Part shown: piece by piece, positions 50,687 to 59,262 of the stretch
Numbering within the stretch: position 1 is the first letter of the stretch
Layout: each line of letters begins with the position of its first letter
Source of the DNA: Chitinophagaceae bacterium
Lineage (GTDB): Bacteria > Bacteroidota > Bacteroidia > Chitinophagales > Chitinophagaceae
Direction of reading: 5' to 3'
DNA length: 64,000 nt
NCBI GenBank assembly: GCA_019638615.1
Contig: JAHBTL010000009.1
Span: forward strand, 124,001 to 188,000
Position numbers and translations under genes: made by a program
Notes under the pieces: model-generated
Seen by the model: the letters and a program-made list of their open reading frames with translations, nothing else
The model's database searches: none
What the model was told of the DNA's origin: nothing

Positions 50687-50793
50687 GAGGGGCTGACCAA
50701 AAAGGTCGTTGAACGATAACGGTTTAAGTATTTCGGGATTGCTTCTCCCAACCTTCGGTCGGGATCGCAATGACGACCTTTTGGGTCAACCTC
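50687..50793. repeat. 107-bp palindromic element (GGGGCTGACCAAAAAGGTCGT family)
   Basis: The outer arms are GAGGGGCTGACCAAAAAGG (from 50687) and the complementary ACGACCTTTTGGGTCAACCTC-like end (50773-50793). An inner pair (ATTGCTTCTCCC region against GGGATCGCAAT, about 50738-50770) gives a second stem. The same arm returns at 55941 and, inverted, at 56728. It lies between glyA and the DUF2200 gene. It fits a non-autonomous extragenic palindrome. Confidence 0.7.
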
Positions 50794-50807
50794 CGGCAAT
50801 TTCTGTT

Positions 50808-51158
50808 TTACTTCCTTAAAATTTTATCCATCGCCTTTCCTTTTGCCAGTTCATCAACCAGCTTGTCCAGGTAACGTATCTTTCGCATGAGCGCGTCCTG
50901 TATTTCTTCCACACGGTAACCGCAGATGACGCCGGTGATCTTTGAAACATTCGGGTTTATTTGAGGCGCCCGGGCAAAAAAGGTTTCAAAGCTGGTTTTG
51001 TTGTCGATGTGTTGCTGCAGTGCCTCCTGATCATATCCTGTCAGCCAGGAAATGATTTCATCCACTTCCTCTTTTGTACGTCCCTTTTTCTCCGCTTTTT
51101 GAATATAATGCGGATAAACGCCTGCAAAAGACATTTTATATACCCGTGTATTATCCAT
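50808..51158 (-). CDS. DUF2200 family protein
   Basis: 116 residues: [43 protein letters not shown] at the start, then [52 protein letters not shown]. This matches the DUF2200 family along its full length; it is a small helical cytoplasmic protein of unknown function found across many bacteria. It stands alone between a palindromic repeat and the LytTR regulator gene. No link to the neighbours is evident. Confidence 0.88.
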   Translation of the reverse strand: MDNTRVYKMSFAGVYPHYIQKAEKKGRTKEEVDEIISWLTGYDQEALQQHIDNKTSFETFFARAPQINPNVSKITGVICGYRVEEIQDALMRKIRYLDKLVDELAKGKAMDKILRK

Positions 51159-51227
51159 TTTGCCTGTTATTAATTGTTGAGATGAATGCTCACAAGTTAG
51201 CCCGGTTTAATGGCTTATGGCTCAATA

Positions 51228-51980
51228 TTATTGAAAGGCTTCCAAAAATTGCTCTTTATAAGCCGGCGATAATTCCACTTCAGCGCCGTCATTCATTACT
51301 ACATAGCCTCCCGCACTTTTATGGTATGCCTTTACAAAATGAACGTTGATTACATGCGATTTGTGTATACGTATAAAAGGGAAAGGTAAAATATCTGTAA
51401 AATGTTTCAAAAAACGGCAAACCATCCTTTTGGTACCGTCTTTTAAATGTACGTCTGTAAAATTTCCATTGCCCCTTAACCGGACAATATCTTCCATCCT
51501 TACTACCTCAAAACCATCGGTGGTGGGTAAAATAACCTGTTGTTTTTCAACCTTGCTTTCCTTACTGTTTTCAACAATAACGCGGTTGCGGTCAATCAAC
51601 CGCTGGTCCTGTAATTGTTGCTGCACTTTGTTTACAGCAATGATCAGCTCTTCTATGCTGATGGGCTTTAATAAATAATAAGCTGCACTTTGGTTAAGCG
51701 CCTTTAATGAGTATTCGGAAAAAGCGGTTACAAAAATTGTTTCAAATTGCAGATCCTGGCATCCGTCCAGCACATCAAAAGCATTTCCAAAAGGCATTTC
51801 TACATCCAGGAAAACCAATTGCGGCTGCAACAGGTGCAATACTTTAATGGCTTCCTTGCAGTTTTGGGCTGTGCCTGCAATTTCCACCTGCGGGCAAAAT
51901 TTCCGTATATAGCTGTCCAGCGCCGAAATCGCGGCCTCTTCATCTTCTACAATTACAGCTTTTATTTTTTGTATCTGCAT
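51228..51980 (-). CDS. LytTR-family response regulator
   Basis: 250 residues. The receiver domain (about 6-120) has the acidic pocket VEDEE (11-15) and phospho-acceptor Asp59 in LVFLDVEMPFGNAFDVLD, with a conserved Lys in YLLKPIS. The LytTR DNA-binding domain (about 150-248) has DGFEVVRMEDIVRLRGNGNFTDVHLKDG, then FIRIHKSHVINVHFVKAYHKSAGGYVVMNDGAEVELSPAYKEQFLE. Its ATG follows the stop of the sensor kinase gene with no gap, so the two are a cognate pair with coupled translation. Target genes are not evident. Confidence 0.95.
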   Translation of the reverse strand: MQIQKIKAVIVEDEEAAISALDSYIRKFCPQVEIAGTAQNCKEAIKVLHLLQPQLVFLDVEMPFGNAFDVLDGCQDLQFETIFVTAFSEYSLKALNQSAAYYLLKPISIEELIIAVNKVQQQLQDQRLIDRNRVIVENSKESKVEKQQVILPTTDGFEVVRMEDIVRLRGNGNFTDVHLKDGTKRMVCRFLKHFTDILPFPFIRIHKSHVINVHFVKAYHKSAGGYVVMNDGAEVELSPAYKEQFLEAFQ

Positions 51981-53795
51981 TTATCTTTTTGTAATGATGG
52001 GAACATTTATGATCACACGCGTGCCGGTAATATTCTCTTCTTTTATTTCTTCTATTTTTAATGAAATTTCAGTTTTATACACTTTGTTTAATAAGCCGAT
52101 CCTTTCCATGGTATTGCTGATCCCCCTGGACTGATACTGCTTTTGATTGTCTGTTTTCAACAACCTGCTTTGCGCGATCCCAATGCCATCGTCTGTAATG
52201 ATTACAACAATCGTTTTACCTTTTTTCTGAAATTGCAGCAAAAGCTTTCCTTTACCGGGCCTGTATCTCAATCCATGCCATACCGCGTTTTCCAGGTGGG
52301 GCTGTATGAGCATGTTGGGTATTAATATTGCTTCCGCATCAATTTCCTCTGGCAGATCGATCGTATAATCAAACTTTTCGCTGAACCGCTGGTGTTCAAG
52401 CTCAAGGTATCTTTTTAGCTGATCTATTTCAACGCTCAGCGGTACGAGGTCCTTACCCGAATTTTCCATTACATTTCGCATCAGGCTGCTATAGGAGGTA
52501 AGATACTTATTGGCTTCCAGTTCATTGTTTTCTGCTATGTATTGATTTACGCTGTTAAGGCTGTTAAATATGAAATGCGGGTTCATTTCCCTGCGTAAGG
52601 ATTGCAAGGCGATTTTTTTGTTCTTTATACGGATAGCAGACAAAGCGCGCGCGATGAATATTAATAGTAACGTCATTAATACAACAGAGCCGATCAGGAA
52701 GTAGTTGAACCTGGTTTTCTTTTGCATTAATTCATTTTGCAGGACTTTTTCTTTTTCAAGCTCCTTAATCCGTTCTTCGGTTACTTCAAAAAGTTTGCTA
52801 TCTACCAGGGAACTGTCTTTCTTTATTATGGAATCCAGGTTGTTTAAGAAAGTTTGGTACGTTCTGGTGGCATCTTCATTCCTGTTTTGTGTTTTGTAAA
52901 ATGCAGCCAGCAGCAGCGCGCTTGTTTTTGCTTTACCGGTATTGCCCGATGCCACTGCCAGGTTGTATGCTTCCTGCAGCAACATGTCAGCGTGCTTAAA
53001 GTTTTTATGCTGTTGATAGTATTCTGACAATATATGCAACTGGTCAATCTGCTGTTCTGTATCACCCCCTTTTTTAGCTTCAGCCAGTACGGTTTCCGAT
53101 AAAGCGATGGCTTTGTCCAGCTCATTACCGGCGGCATATACGCCGGCTATTTTATTATTAAGGGATGCTATTTCTTTGGGATCGGGGCTGACTTCTATGG
53201 CCTTCTTAAAATTGCCAATAGCTTCGGTTGTATTGTTTTGGAGCACCTGCGATTCGGCTACCTGCCTGTAAGCATTGGAGGCTTCTTCTTTTTTACCTTC
53301 TTTTTCAAAAATGACCGCGTTGTCCTGTGCCAGGGCTTCTTGTTTTTGAGGGTTGTCGGTACGCAGGCGACCGGCATCGTTTAAGTTAGCCCGTTCAAGA
53401 TTACTGTCCCGGGTTTTTTTGGCCGCCGACTCGTAGTTCTCAATAGCAAGCTTTGTTTTTTCCTGCAGTTCCTGCACTTTGGCCAGATCACGCGTAACGG
53501 CAGCCACCTTATCTTCCCGCTTTAAGCGTTGGTAAATGCTTTTTGCTTTGGTAAGATAATCTTCCGCTTTACTGTAATCACCTTTGTTGATCAGTTCATT
53601 TGCCAGTGTTTCATATTCCCTGGCCATATTTTCTTCATCATCGGTGGCCAACGCCTTTTTCAGGTTATCGGCTGCCTTTTTTACTTTAGAGGATTTTTTT
53701 TCACGGGGACTGTATGACGAGTCCCGCTTCTGGGCAGACAGGTCCATGCTTAATAAGCAGGCAGCCAAACAACATATGATAACAGTATAGCGCAT
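51981..53795 (-). CDS. LytS-type sensor histidine kinase with TPR sensor domain
   Basis: 604 residues from the ATG at 53795 (MRYTVIICCLAACLLSMDLSAQ, signal peptide); the longer frame to 53903 reads into the divergent promoter. The periplasmic region (about 45-345) holds about six tetratricopeptide repeats (AREYETLANELINKGDYSKAEDYLTKAKSIYQRL, and AIGNFKKAIEVSPDPKEIASLNNKIAGVYAAGNELDKAIAL). A coiled-coil and one transmembrane helix follow (about 365-385). The His_kinase domain has REMNPHFIFNSLNSVNQYI (phospho-His near 403) and NMLIQPHLENAVWHGL, and the ATPase part has ITDDGIGI. It phosphorylates the LytTR regulator encoded directly downstream. Confidence 0.93.
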   Translation of the reverse strand: MRYTVIICCLAACLLSMDLSAQKRDSSYSPREKKSSKVKKAADNLKKALATDDEENMAREYETLANELINKGDYSKAEDYLTKAKSIYQRLKREDKVAAVTRDLAKVQELQEKTKLAIENYESAAKKTRDSNLERANLNDAGRLRTDNPQKQEALAQDNAVIFEKEGKKEEASNAYRQVAESQVLQNNTTEAIGNFKKAIEVSPDPKEIASLNNKIAGVYAAGNELDKAIALSETVLAEAKKGGDTEQQIDQLHILSEYYQQHKNFKHADMLLQEAYNLAVASGNTGKAKTSALLLAAFYKTQNRNEDATRTYQTFLNNLDSIIKKDSSLVDSKLFEVTEERIKELEKEKVLQNELMQKKTRFNYFLIGSVVLMTLLLIFIARALSAIRIKNKKIALQSLRREMNPHFIFNSLNSVNQYIAENNELEANKYLTSYSSLMRNVMENSGKDLVPLSVEIDQLKRYLELEHQRFSEKFDYTIDLPEEIDAEAILIPNMLIQPHLENAVWHGLRYRPGKGKLLLQFQKKGKTIVVIITDDGIGIAQSRLLKTDNQKQYQSRGISNTMERIGLLNKVYKTEISLKIEEIKEENITGTRVIINVPIITKR

Positions 53796-53937
53796 TGTTA
53801 TGATCCCGGCTGTAAAAATAGCATATTTAAAATGTATGCACCCTGGTTTCACCCAGTCGCAAGGCCATTTCACCAAGTGATACAAAAACAAAAAAATAGC
53901 CATTCTATTTTTGATTCATCATCATAAAATATTTGTT

Positions 53938-55113
53938 ATGAAAGTAAGATCAATAACAGCAGTCATTTTATTATCGTCTACCATCACGTTTGGCAATTGC
54001 CGGTTGCCATCCACCAGGGCCCAGGATCATACAGGGACGGGTATAAACAAGCAACCGGAAAAGAACAAAGCCGACAATACCAAAATACAGGTGGTGTTGC
54101 TGCTTGATACTTCCAATAGCATGGATGGATTGATTGAACAGGCAAAATCCCGGTTATGGAATATCATTAATACCATTACCACGCTTAAATACCAGGGTAA
54201 AGAACCGGTAGTGGAAATAGCTTTATATGAATATGGCAATGACGGTTTGTCGAAGCAATCGAATTATATCCGCCAGGTAACGCCATTGGTAACCGATCTT
54301 GACCTGATCTCGGAAAAGCTGTTCTCCTTGCGTACCAATGGCGGCAGTGAATATTGCGGCGCAGTAATAAATGAAGCTGTAAAAAAGCTTTCCTGGGGTA
54401 AAGAAAAAGCAGACATGAAGCTGATTTACATCGCGGGTAATGAGGACTTTAACCAGGGGAGCATCAGTTATAAAGAAAGCATTTCCGCGGCGATGAGCCA
54501 GGATATATTTGTAAATACCATTTATTGCGGCGATAGAAAGGAAGGGATCAACATTTTATGGAAGGATGGAGCAGACAGGGGTGGAGGTAAATATTTCAAT
54601 ATTGATTCCGACCAAAGGATCAGATTCGTTGAAACACCTTATGATGCGCAGATTGAAGCCTGCGATATCCGCATCAACAATACGTATATCGGTTATGGGG
54701 GGCAGGGGCGACTGAAAAAAGAGAACCAGGTTTTGCAGGACAATAATGCCAAATCCATTCACAAAGGAAATTACACGGAAAGGGCGGTCAGTAAATCCAA
54801 ATCAGCCTATAAAAATCAAAGCTGGGATATGGTTGATCTGGCAAAAGAAGATAAAGCAGCGTTGAAAAACCTGAGAGAGGAAGATCTACCTGCCGAATTG
54901 AAAGGGAAAGCAAAAGTAGAAATAGAAGCCATAGTTGCTGAAAAAACGAAAGAAAGAGAAGCGATACAAAAGGAAATAGCGGCTTTATCTGTTAAGCGCC
55001 AGCAATACATTGATGAGCAGGTTAAAAAGAATCCCGAAGCAGATGATCTGGGAGAAGCGATCAATAAGTCTATCCGGGAGGTAGCGGTTAAAAAGGGCTA
55101 TACGATACGGTAA
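53938..55113 (+). CDS. von Willebrand factor A domain protein
   Basis: 391 residues from the ATG at 53938 (MKVRSITAVILLSSTITFGNC); a TTG at 53911 is less likely. The N-terminus is a signal peptide, possibly of a lipoprotein with Cys21, although the lipobox is weak. The vWA domain (about 48-245) has the MIDAS motif DTSNSM (57-62), a Thr/Gly region (LRTNGGSEYCG) and MKLIYIAGNEDFNQG. Behind it is a charged coiled-coil (about 320-375; RKEREAIQKEIAALSVKRQQYIDEQVKK). It binds a metal ion and probably partner proteins in the periplasm. It is divergent from the sensor kinase at 53795. Confidence 0.88.
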   Translation: MKVRSITAVILLSSTITFGNCRLPSTRAQDHTGTGINKQPEKNKADNTKIQVVLLLDTSNSMDGLIEQAKSRLWNIINTITTLKYQGKEPVVEIALYEYGNDGLSKQSNYIRQVTPLVTDLDLISEKLFSLRTNGGSEYCGAVINEAVKKLSWGKEKADMKLIYIAGNEDFNQGSISYKESISAAMSQDIFVNTIYCGDRKEGINILWKDGADRGGGKYFNIDSDQRIRFVETPYDAQIEACDIRINNTYIGYGGQGRLKKENQVLQDNNAKSIHKGNYTERAVSKSKSAYKNQSWDMVDLAKEDKAALKNLREEDLPAELKGKAKVEIEAIVAEKTKEREAIQKEIAALSVKRQQYIDEQVKKNPEADDLGEAINKSIREVAVKKGYTIR

Positions 55114-55171
55114 TGCAGGTAAATCTGTTAGGCGACAGTGCAGATGTTGAGCATTAGTACAAATGTCAGGC

Positions 55172-55236
55172 AGATCTCTCCTGCGCGAAAAGGTAATTAA
55201 ATTACAGTGTTCGCGTTGGCTCAGTCGAGATGACGG
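55172..55236. repeat. Extragenic repeat of the GAGATGACGG type
   Basis: AGATCTCTCCTGCGCGAA (55172-55189) and TTCGCG...TCAGTCGAGATGACGG (55210-55236) form an imperfect hairpin. Its sequence resembles the widespread short extragenic repeat read on the other strand as CCGTCATCTCGACTGAG. It lies between the vWA gene and the next gene, and shows that the open frame before 55286 is not coding. Confidence 0.5.
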
Positions 55237-55285
55237 AAACCGTGAACGTCAACCTCTGTTAGCTGCAACCCTACAATATCAGCGT

Positions 55286-55933
55286 ATGAAACAAATAGTA
55301 ATGACATTTCTTTTTTCTGCAACAGTATCAACCTGGGCGCTTGGACAAAAGCCGGGCAAAGACGAAGTAAATCTTTCAGACCCGTTCCAGATTGATAGCT
55401 CTGACTATTTCTTAATTCCTGAACTTATTGATAATGACAATCAACAGGCATATGGAAAGGGAAAAGGTTATTTGCCATGGGGCAATTATAGCCACATAAT
55501 TTTTTACAACGCCAAGACAAATCAAAGTAAAAAATTATTCAAAGGTCAATTGGCATTAATTGCTCCATTTTACTCAGGAAGATACTATTACGACGATGAC
55601 AGGGAAAAAGAGGTACCTGCAAACATCTTGTCTAAACATATTGTTTATTTAGCCAGGACAGACAACTTTAATGGTGATCATGCCCTGGACACAGACGACC
55701 CGGTATATTTATACATATCCACTAAGGCAGGCGATAATTTAAAACAAATTACACCGAAGGGATTTAATGTAATTTCATGGACAGTTTCCAAAGACAGGAA
55801 AATGCTTTTGGTAAAAGGACAGAACGATAAAAACGGGAATAAAAAGTTTGGGAATGGCGATGATGAATTGTATTACAGGATTGATTTGGATGACGACGTC
55901 TCCAAAATACAGTGCTACCAAATAAACTTGTAA
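55286..55933 (+). CDS. Hypothetical exported protein
   Basis: 215 residues from the ATG at 55286 (MKQIVMTFLFSATVSTWALGQ, signal peptide). The frame is open 41 codons further upstream, but that part is an extragenic repeat. The mature protein is rich in Tyr, Asp and Lys, and has blocks that look like beta-propeller blades of the TolB type: FLIPELIDNDNQQAYGKGKGYLPWGNYSHIIFYNAKTNQSKKLFKG, SKHIVYLARTDNFNGDHALDTDDPVYLYIST and NVISWTVSKDRKMLLVKGQNDKNGNKKFGNGDDELYYRIDLD. The last two resemble calcium-loop sequences (D-x-D/N-x-D/G). The family is not recognised, and function is unknown. Confidence 0.72.
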   Translation: MKQIVMTFLFSATVSTWALGQKPGKDEVNLSDPFQIDSSDYFLIPELIDNDNQQAYGKGKGYLPWGNYSHIIFYNAKTNQSKKLFKGQLALIAPFYSGRYYYDDDREKEVPANILSKHIVYLARTDNFNGDHALDTDDPVYLYISTKAGDNLKQITPKGFNVISWTVSKDRKMLLVKGQNDKNGNKKFGNGDDELYYRIDLDDDVSKIQCYQINL

Positions 55934-56852
55934 ATGAAGTGGGGCTGACCAAAAGGTCGTCATTGCGGGTTATTAATTAGGCGGGTCTCAATCATAGCGG
56001 TAATGACGTTGAGTTAACAGCAGCCGTAAATGTAGAGATTGCTTCGCCACACATCAGTCCTGATTTTTAGAATACATACGGCGGCTGCCAATGACATGTT
56101 ATCCAGTTTGATGTTTATCAACCGGTTGTGAACTTCAATTTGTTGTTGCACAAACTCAGTTCTCCTTTCAACTACAATTCCTCCGCTTTTTTCTGTTACT
56201 TTTTTGCGGAAAAAAGTAACCCAAAAGCCGCCGAAATCCCTGCCAGCCGGCAGGCTGGGACTACGGCCGATTTCGGGAACGCTCTGATGAAGCTTTAGTA
56301 CTACTGTGAATTCAGCAACAGAACCCTGATACGTTTGCTGATAACTTAGCCGACTTAGGATACTTACAAATCAGAAAGCTGTAACAAGCAAATGCAACAT
56401 GTCATATCTTCATTGATTTGGCCCCTAATTTTTTACTCGCAAAGACGGGTAAGAGGTTGAGCTAATGTATACTTTGCTTTGGTGCTGGTTGTAAACCCAA
56501 AACAATTTTAGCGTCATTGCGATCCCGCCCACAGGTTGTGTTGAATTAAGCGCATATCGCGGCGGTAGAAGCAATCTCCTGATAGCATTTGGTAATTAAC
56601 TATTTGGGTAATACGTCATTGGCACCCGCCGCCGCAGAGAAGCAATCTATAACACATAAATTTATATCATTCAATGAGATTGCTTTCCCGCCAGAAGCGG
56701 GGATTCCTTCCGCAAAGACATTCAACGGACTTTTTGGTCAGCTCACCAGAGGGAAGTGTTCCAGCCTAAAAAATCGAAACCGTTCCGTAAAAAAGCTGGA
56801 AACACAAATGTTTAACCGTTCGCTACCATAGCCGATTGCTTACAGCCTTCGG
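55934..56852. other. 919-bp repeat-rich gap
   Basis: It holds no clear gene. It contains copies of the element seen at 50687: GGGGCTGACCAAAAGGTCGT followed by CATTGCGGG at 55941-55969, and the inverted arm GGACTTTTTGGTCAGCTCACC-like at 56728-56748. CGTCATTGC units occur at 56512 and 56614. An internal inverted repeat is AAGCAATCT (56640-56648) with AGATTGCTT (56677-56685). A minus-strand frame of 119 codons without start (56014-56370) crosses the middle. No promoter was identified. Confidence 0.65.
56195..56220. repeat. 11-bp perfect hairpin GTTACTTTTTT-GCGG-AAAAAAGTAAC
   Basis: A perfect inverted repeat with a 4-nt loop, followed at about 56247-56266 by a second, GC-rich palindrome (CCTGCC-AGCC-GGCAGG). 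The pair looks like a compact extragenic repeat unit. It lies within the start-less open frame of the minus strand. Confidence 0.7.
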
Positions 56853-59216
56853 CTATTTCGTTTTCAGTTCAATATTCAACAGTTGCTGGTTTCGGATCAC
56901 AGTAAGAGGTATGTGCCCCGTCCAGTTCAGTGTCTGGTAAGTATCTATCAGTTGTTTTACATCCTTTACAGGTTTTCCACCGGCAGAACGGATCACATCT
57001 TTGCTTTGCAATCCCGACTGAGCGAGCAGGCTGTTGTTTTCCACAGATAATATGATAACACCTGTTTCGTCGGGCAGCCCGTACGCCGAACGATCGCCCA
57101 ACCCATCTACTGATTTTATCATCCCTCCTAAAAAGCTGACAGCAATCGATTTATCTGCCAGCCCCGCGTCGGTGATCAATACAGGTATCTGGGGTTGCTG
57201 GGATATTTTTTTGAGGGAAGGCTTCTGTACTCCAAACTCATTCATCGGAAAATTTTTAAAGCCCAATGCCAATGCAGGCGAGTTGGGCGATACGGTATAG
57301 TCTCCATTCGCGGGGTTTACGAACAGGGGATCACCTGCTATGCTGTTTTTATCGGTACCCCTTGATTGCGCGTCATGCAACGCAGCTGTATCAGGGAACA
57401 GGTTGTTATCAATTTTCCTGCCCCAGTCGTTTACCTGTATCGGGGCGTATTTTTTCATTACGATATTCTTTTCAAAAACATCACCGCTGTTCCTGAACCA
57501 TACGTGCGGATGAAAAGAATTGTTGATCATAATATTGTTTTCAACGATGCGGTAAAAGCCCTCCCGTAATTTGAGCCCGCCGTTCAGACACAGGTTGTTG
57601 TAAATATGGTAGTTGGAGGAACCGTCGTCCAGGTCTATGTCCCAGCCGTGATCACAACGGAAACGGTTGTTGCGTATGATGGTTTGCTTTTGCGCGTCCA
57701 GCAGGATCAGCTCAGGATGCGCTGCCGCAAGACTGTCCATGTATTTTCTGCCGGGTGCCCAAAACCGGTCGCGTCCCCAGGAATTAAATGACCCGTGATC
57801 TCCTGTTTCTCTCACCGTATTAAAAACATCATTGAACTCAATAATATGCCCGCCGAAAGCGCCATCGCCAATGTTAATTCCCGCACGGGAAGTTTGATAA
57901 ATGCTGTTATGACTAACTGTAATTTCAGATGCTACCTGTATCTGCACACCCGTGGCTTGTTTTTCAATATCGCCAAGATCGTGCAAAAGATTACCGGATA
58001 CTGCGCAGTTCTGCGGAAAGTTGTTGGTGAGTGGTCCGGGCGTTTTATCCAACTGGTTATAAGGAACAAAATTTTCGTAGCCGAACGACGGAGAACGTAC
58101 CGCCTTTGTATCGCCGATAAAGCAAACCGCGTTCGCCCCTGTATTATAAATATGGCAGCCGGTAATGGTATCGTATTGATTATAGTTGCTTACCATAACA
58201 GCATTTCCGCCAATGCCTTCAAATACACAATCGGCTATCTTGCAATATTCAGTACCGTCCAGTAAAATAGTGCCGCCACGGTATATGGTCCAATCGCTGC
58301 GCAGCAACGGCTCTTTGGTATCCATGAAGCTTCTTTCATTATGCGCGAAGCGTATGCCTGTGATCCGTATATGTTTGAGAGGAAGGGCTTCCGTTCCCTT
58401 TAATTCGATGGTATTTTTTAGTTGAGCTACTTCAATAGTTGCTTTTGTTATATCAGTTCCCTGGGGGGGATAATAATAAAGAATGTTTTTGCTTTTGTCC
58501 AGCCACCATTCTCCAGGGGAGTCCAGTTCTTCAAAAATATTTTCAACAAAGCGGTATTTTTCATGCATTTTGTTGGGACGGTTGTTCTGCCAGCCTCCTT
58601 CCATTTGCAGGTTGCCTTCACTATCGGCGCCGGTTATGCGATAATGGAAGCCGCCCCACTCGTAGGCATGCAGCGCGTGGACATACCCTCCTGCGGGGGC
58701 TTTCCATTTTTTTACCCTTTCCGGTGCAATGGCGTCTGCTGCGGTGCCATGAAATATCCTGGCTGTAGAATCGTAATTGGGATACCGTGCCAGCGGTTGC
58801 AGCGTATTGTTGACGTACATTCTTTCAAAAGAAATACCGGCGGGAACATTGGCCATATACATCCCGTTCTTCCAGGGCTTCCACTGCAGTTGCAGCCTTT
58901 TACCGGCGCTGATGGTCACCACTTCGTTGTTATAAGCGGTTATTTGTAAAGAAGCTGGCTGAAAACGGGTAGCATCGATCGTAATGGTTTTGCCTGTGTA
59001 GTAAATGCCTTTCCGTAAAGCGATGGTTACATCTTTCGACTTTATTTGCGAAGCTGCTTCCAGGGCGTGGTGCAGGGTTTTAAAAGGCTTGTTAACAGAG
59101 CCGTTATTCCTGTCGTTACCATTGGGAGATACAAAAAAGTTTACCTGTGCAGTCAGGGTAAAAGAAAAGATTATTAAAGCAGCACACAGGGAGTATCTTT
59201 TTAATAATGTAGGCAT
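56853..59216 (-). CDS. Right-handed beta-helix protein with C-terminal PDZ domain
   Basis: 787 residues; signal peptide 1-23 (ending FTLTAQ). The start VNFFVSPNGNDRNNGSVNKPFKTLHHALEAA is typical of polysaccharide-active beta-helix proteins. A beta-sandwich-like insert lies at about 95-270. The helix coils are at about 280-650, with repeating units such as HIRITGIRFAHNERSF, DCVFEGIGGNAVMVSNYN and TVSHNSIYQTSRAGINIG. Catalytic-looking Asp/His sit in RETGDHGSF and CDHGWDIDLDDGSSN. The fold and domain layout recall GH141/GH110-like glycosidases. The last 80 residues are a PDZ-like domain (LLAQSGLQSKDVIRSAGGKPVKDVKQLI). It is the last gene of the SusC/SusD locus, so a glycan-cleaving role is likely. 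Confidence 0.8.
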   Translation of the reverse strand: MPTLLKRYSLCAALIIFSFTLTAQVNFFVSPNGNDRNNGSVNKPFKTLHHALEAASQIKSKDVTIALRKGIYYTGKTITIDATRFQPASLQITAYNNEVVTISAGKRLQLQWKPWKNGMYMANVPAGISFERMYVNNTLQPLARYPNYDSTARIFHGTAADAIAPERVKKWKAPAGGYVHALHAYEWGGFHYRITGADSEGNLQMEGGWQNNRPNKMHEKYRFVENIFEELDSPGEWWLDKSKNILYYYPPQGTDITKATIEVAQLKNTIELKGTEALPLKHIRITGIRFAHNERSFMDTKEPLLRSDWTIYRGGTILLDGTEYCKIADCVFEGIGGNAVMVSNYNQYDTITGCHIYNTGANAVCFIGDTKAVRSPSFGYENFVPYNQLDKTPGPLTNNFPQNCAVSGNLLHDLGDIEKQATGVQIQVASEITVSHNSIYQTSRAGINIGDGAFGGHIIEFNDVFNTVRETGDHGSFNSWGRDRFWAPGRKYMDSLAAAHPELILLDAQKQTIIRNNRFRCDHGWDIDLDDGSSNYHIYNNLCLNGGLKLREGFYRIVENNIMINNSFHPHVWFRNSGDVFEKNIVMKKYAPIQVNDWGRKIDNNLFPDTAALHDAQSRGTDKNSIAGDPLFVNPANGDYTVSPNSPALALGFKNFPMNEFGVQKPSLKKISQQPQIPVLITDAGLADKSIAVSFLGGMIKSVDGLGDRSAYGLPDETGVIILSVENNSLLAQSGLQSKDVIRSAGGKPVKDVKQLIDTYQTLNWTGHIPLTVIRNQQLLNIELKTK

Positions 59217-59262
59217 GTGATTGTACTGTTTTGTTACGGGTGGCTGAATGTGGGTGAAATTA

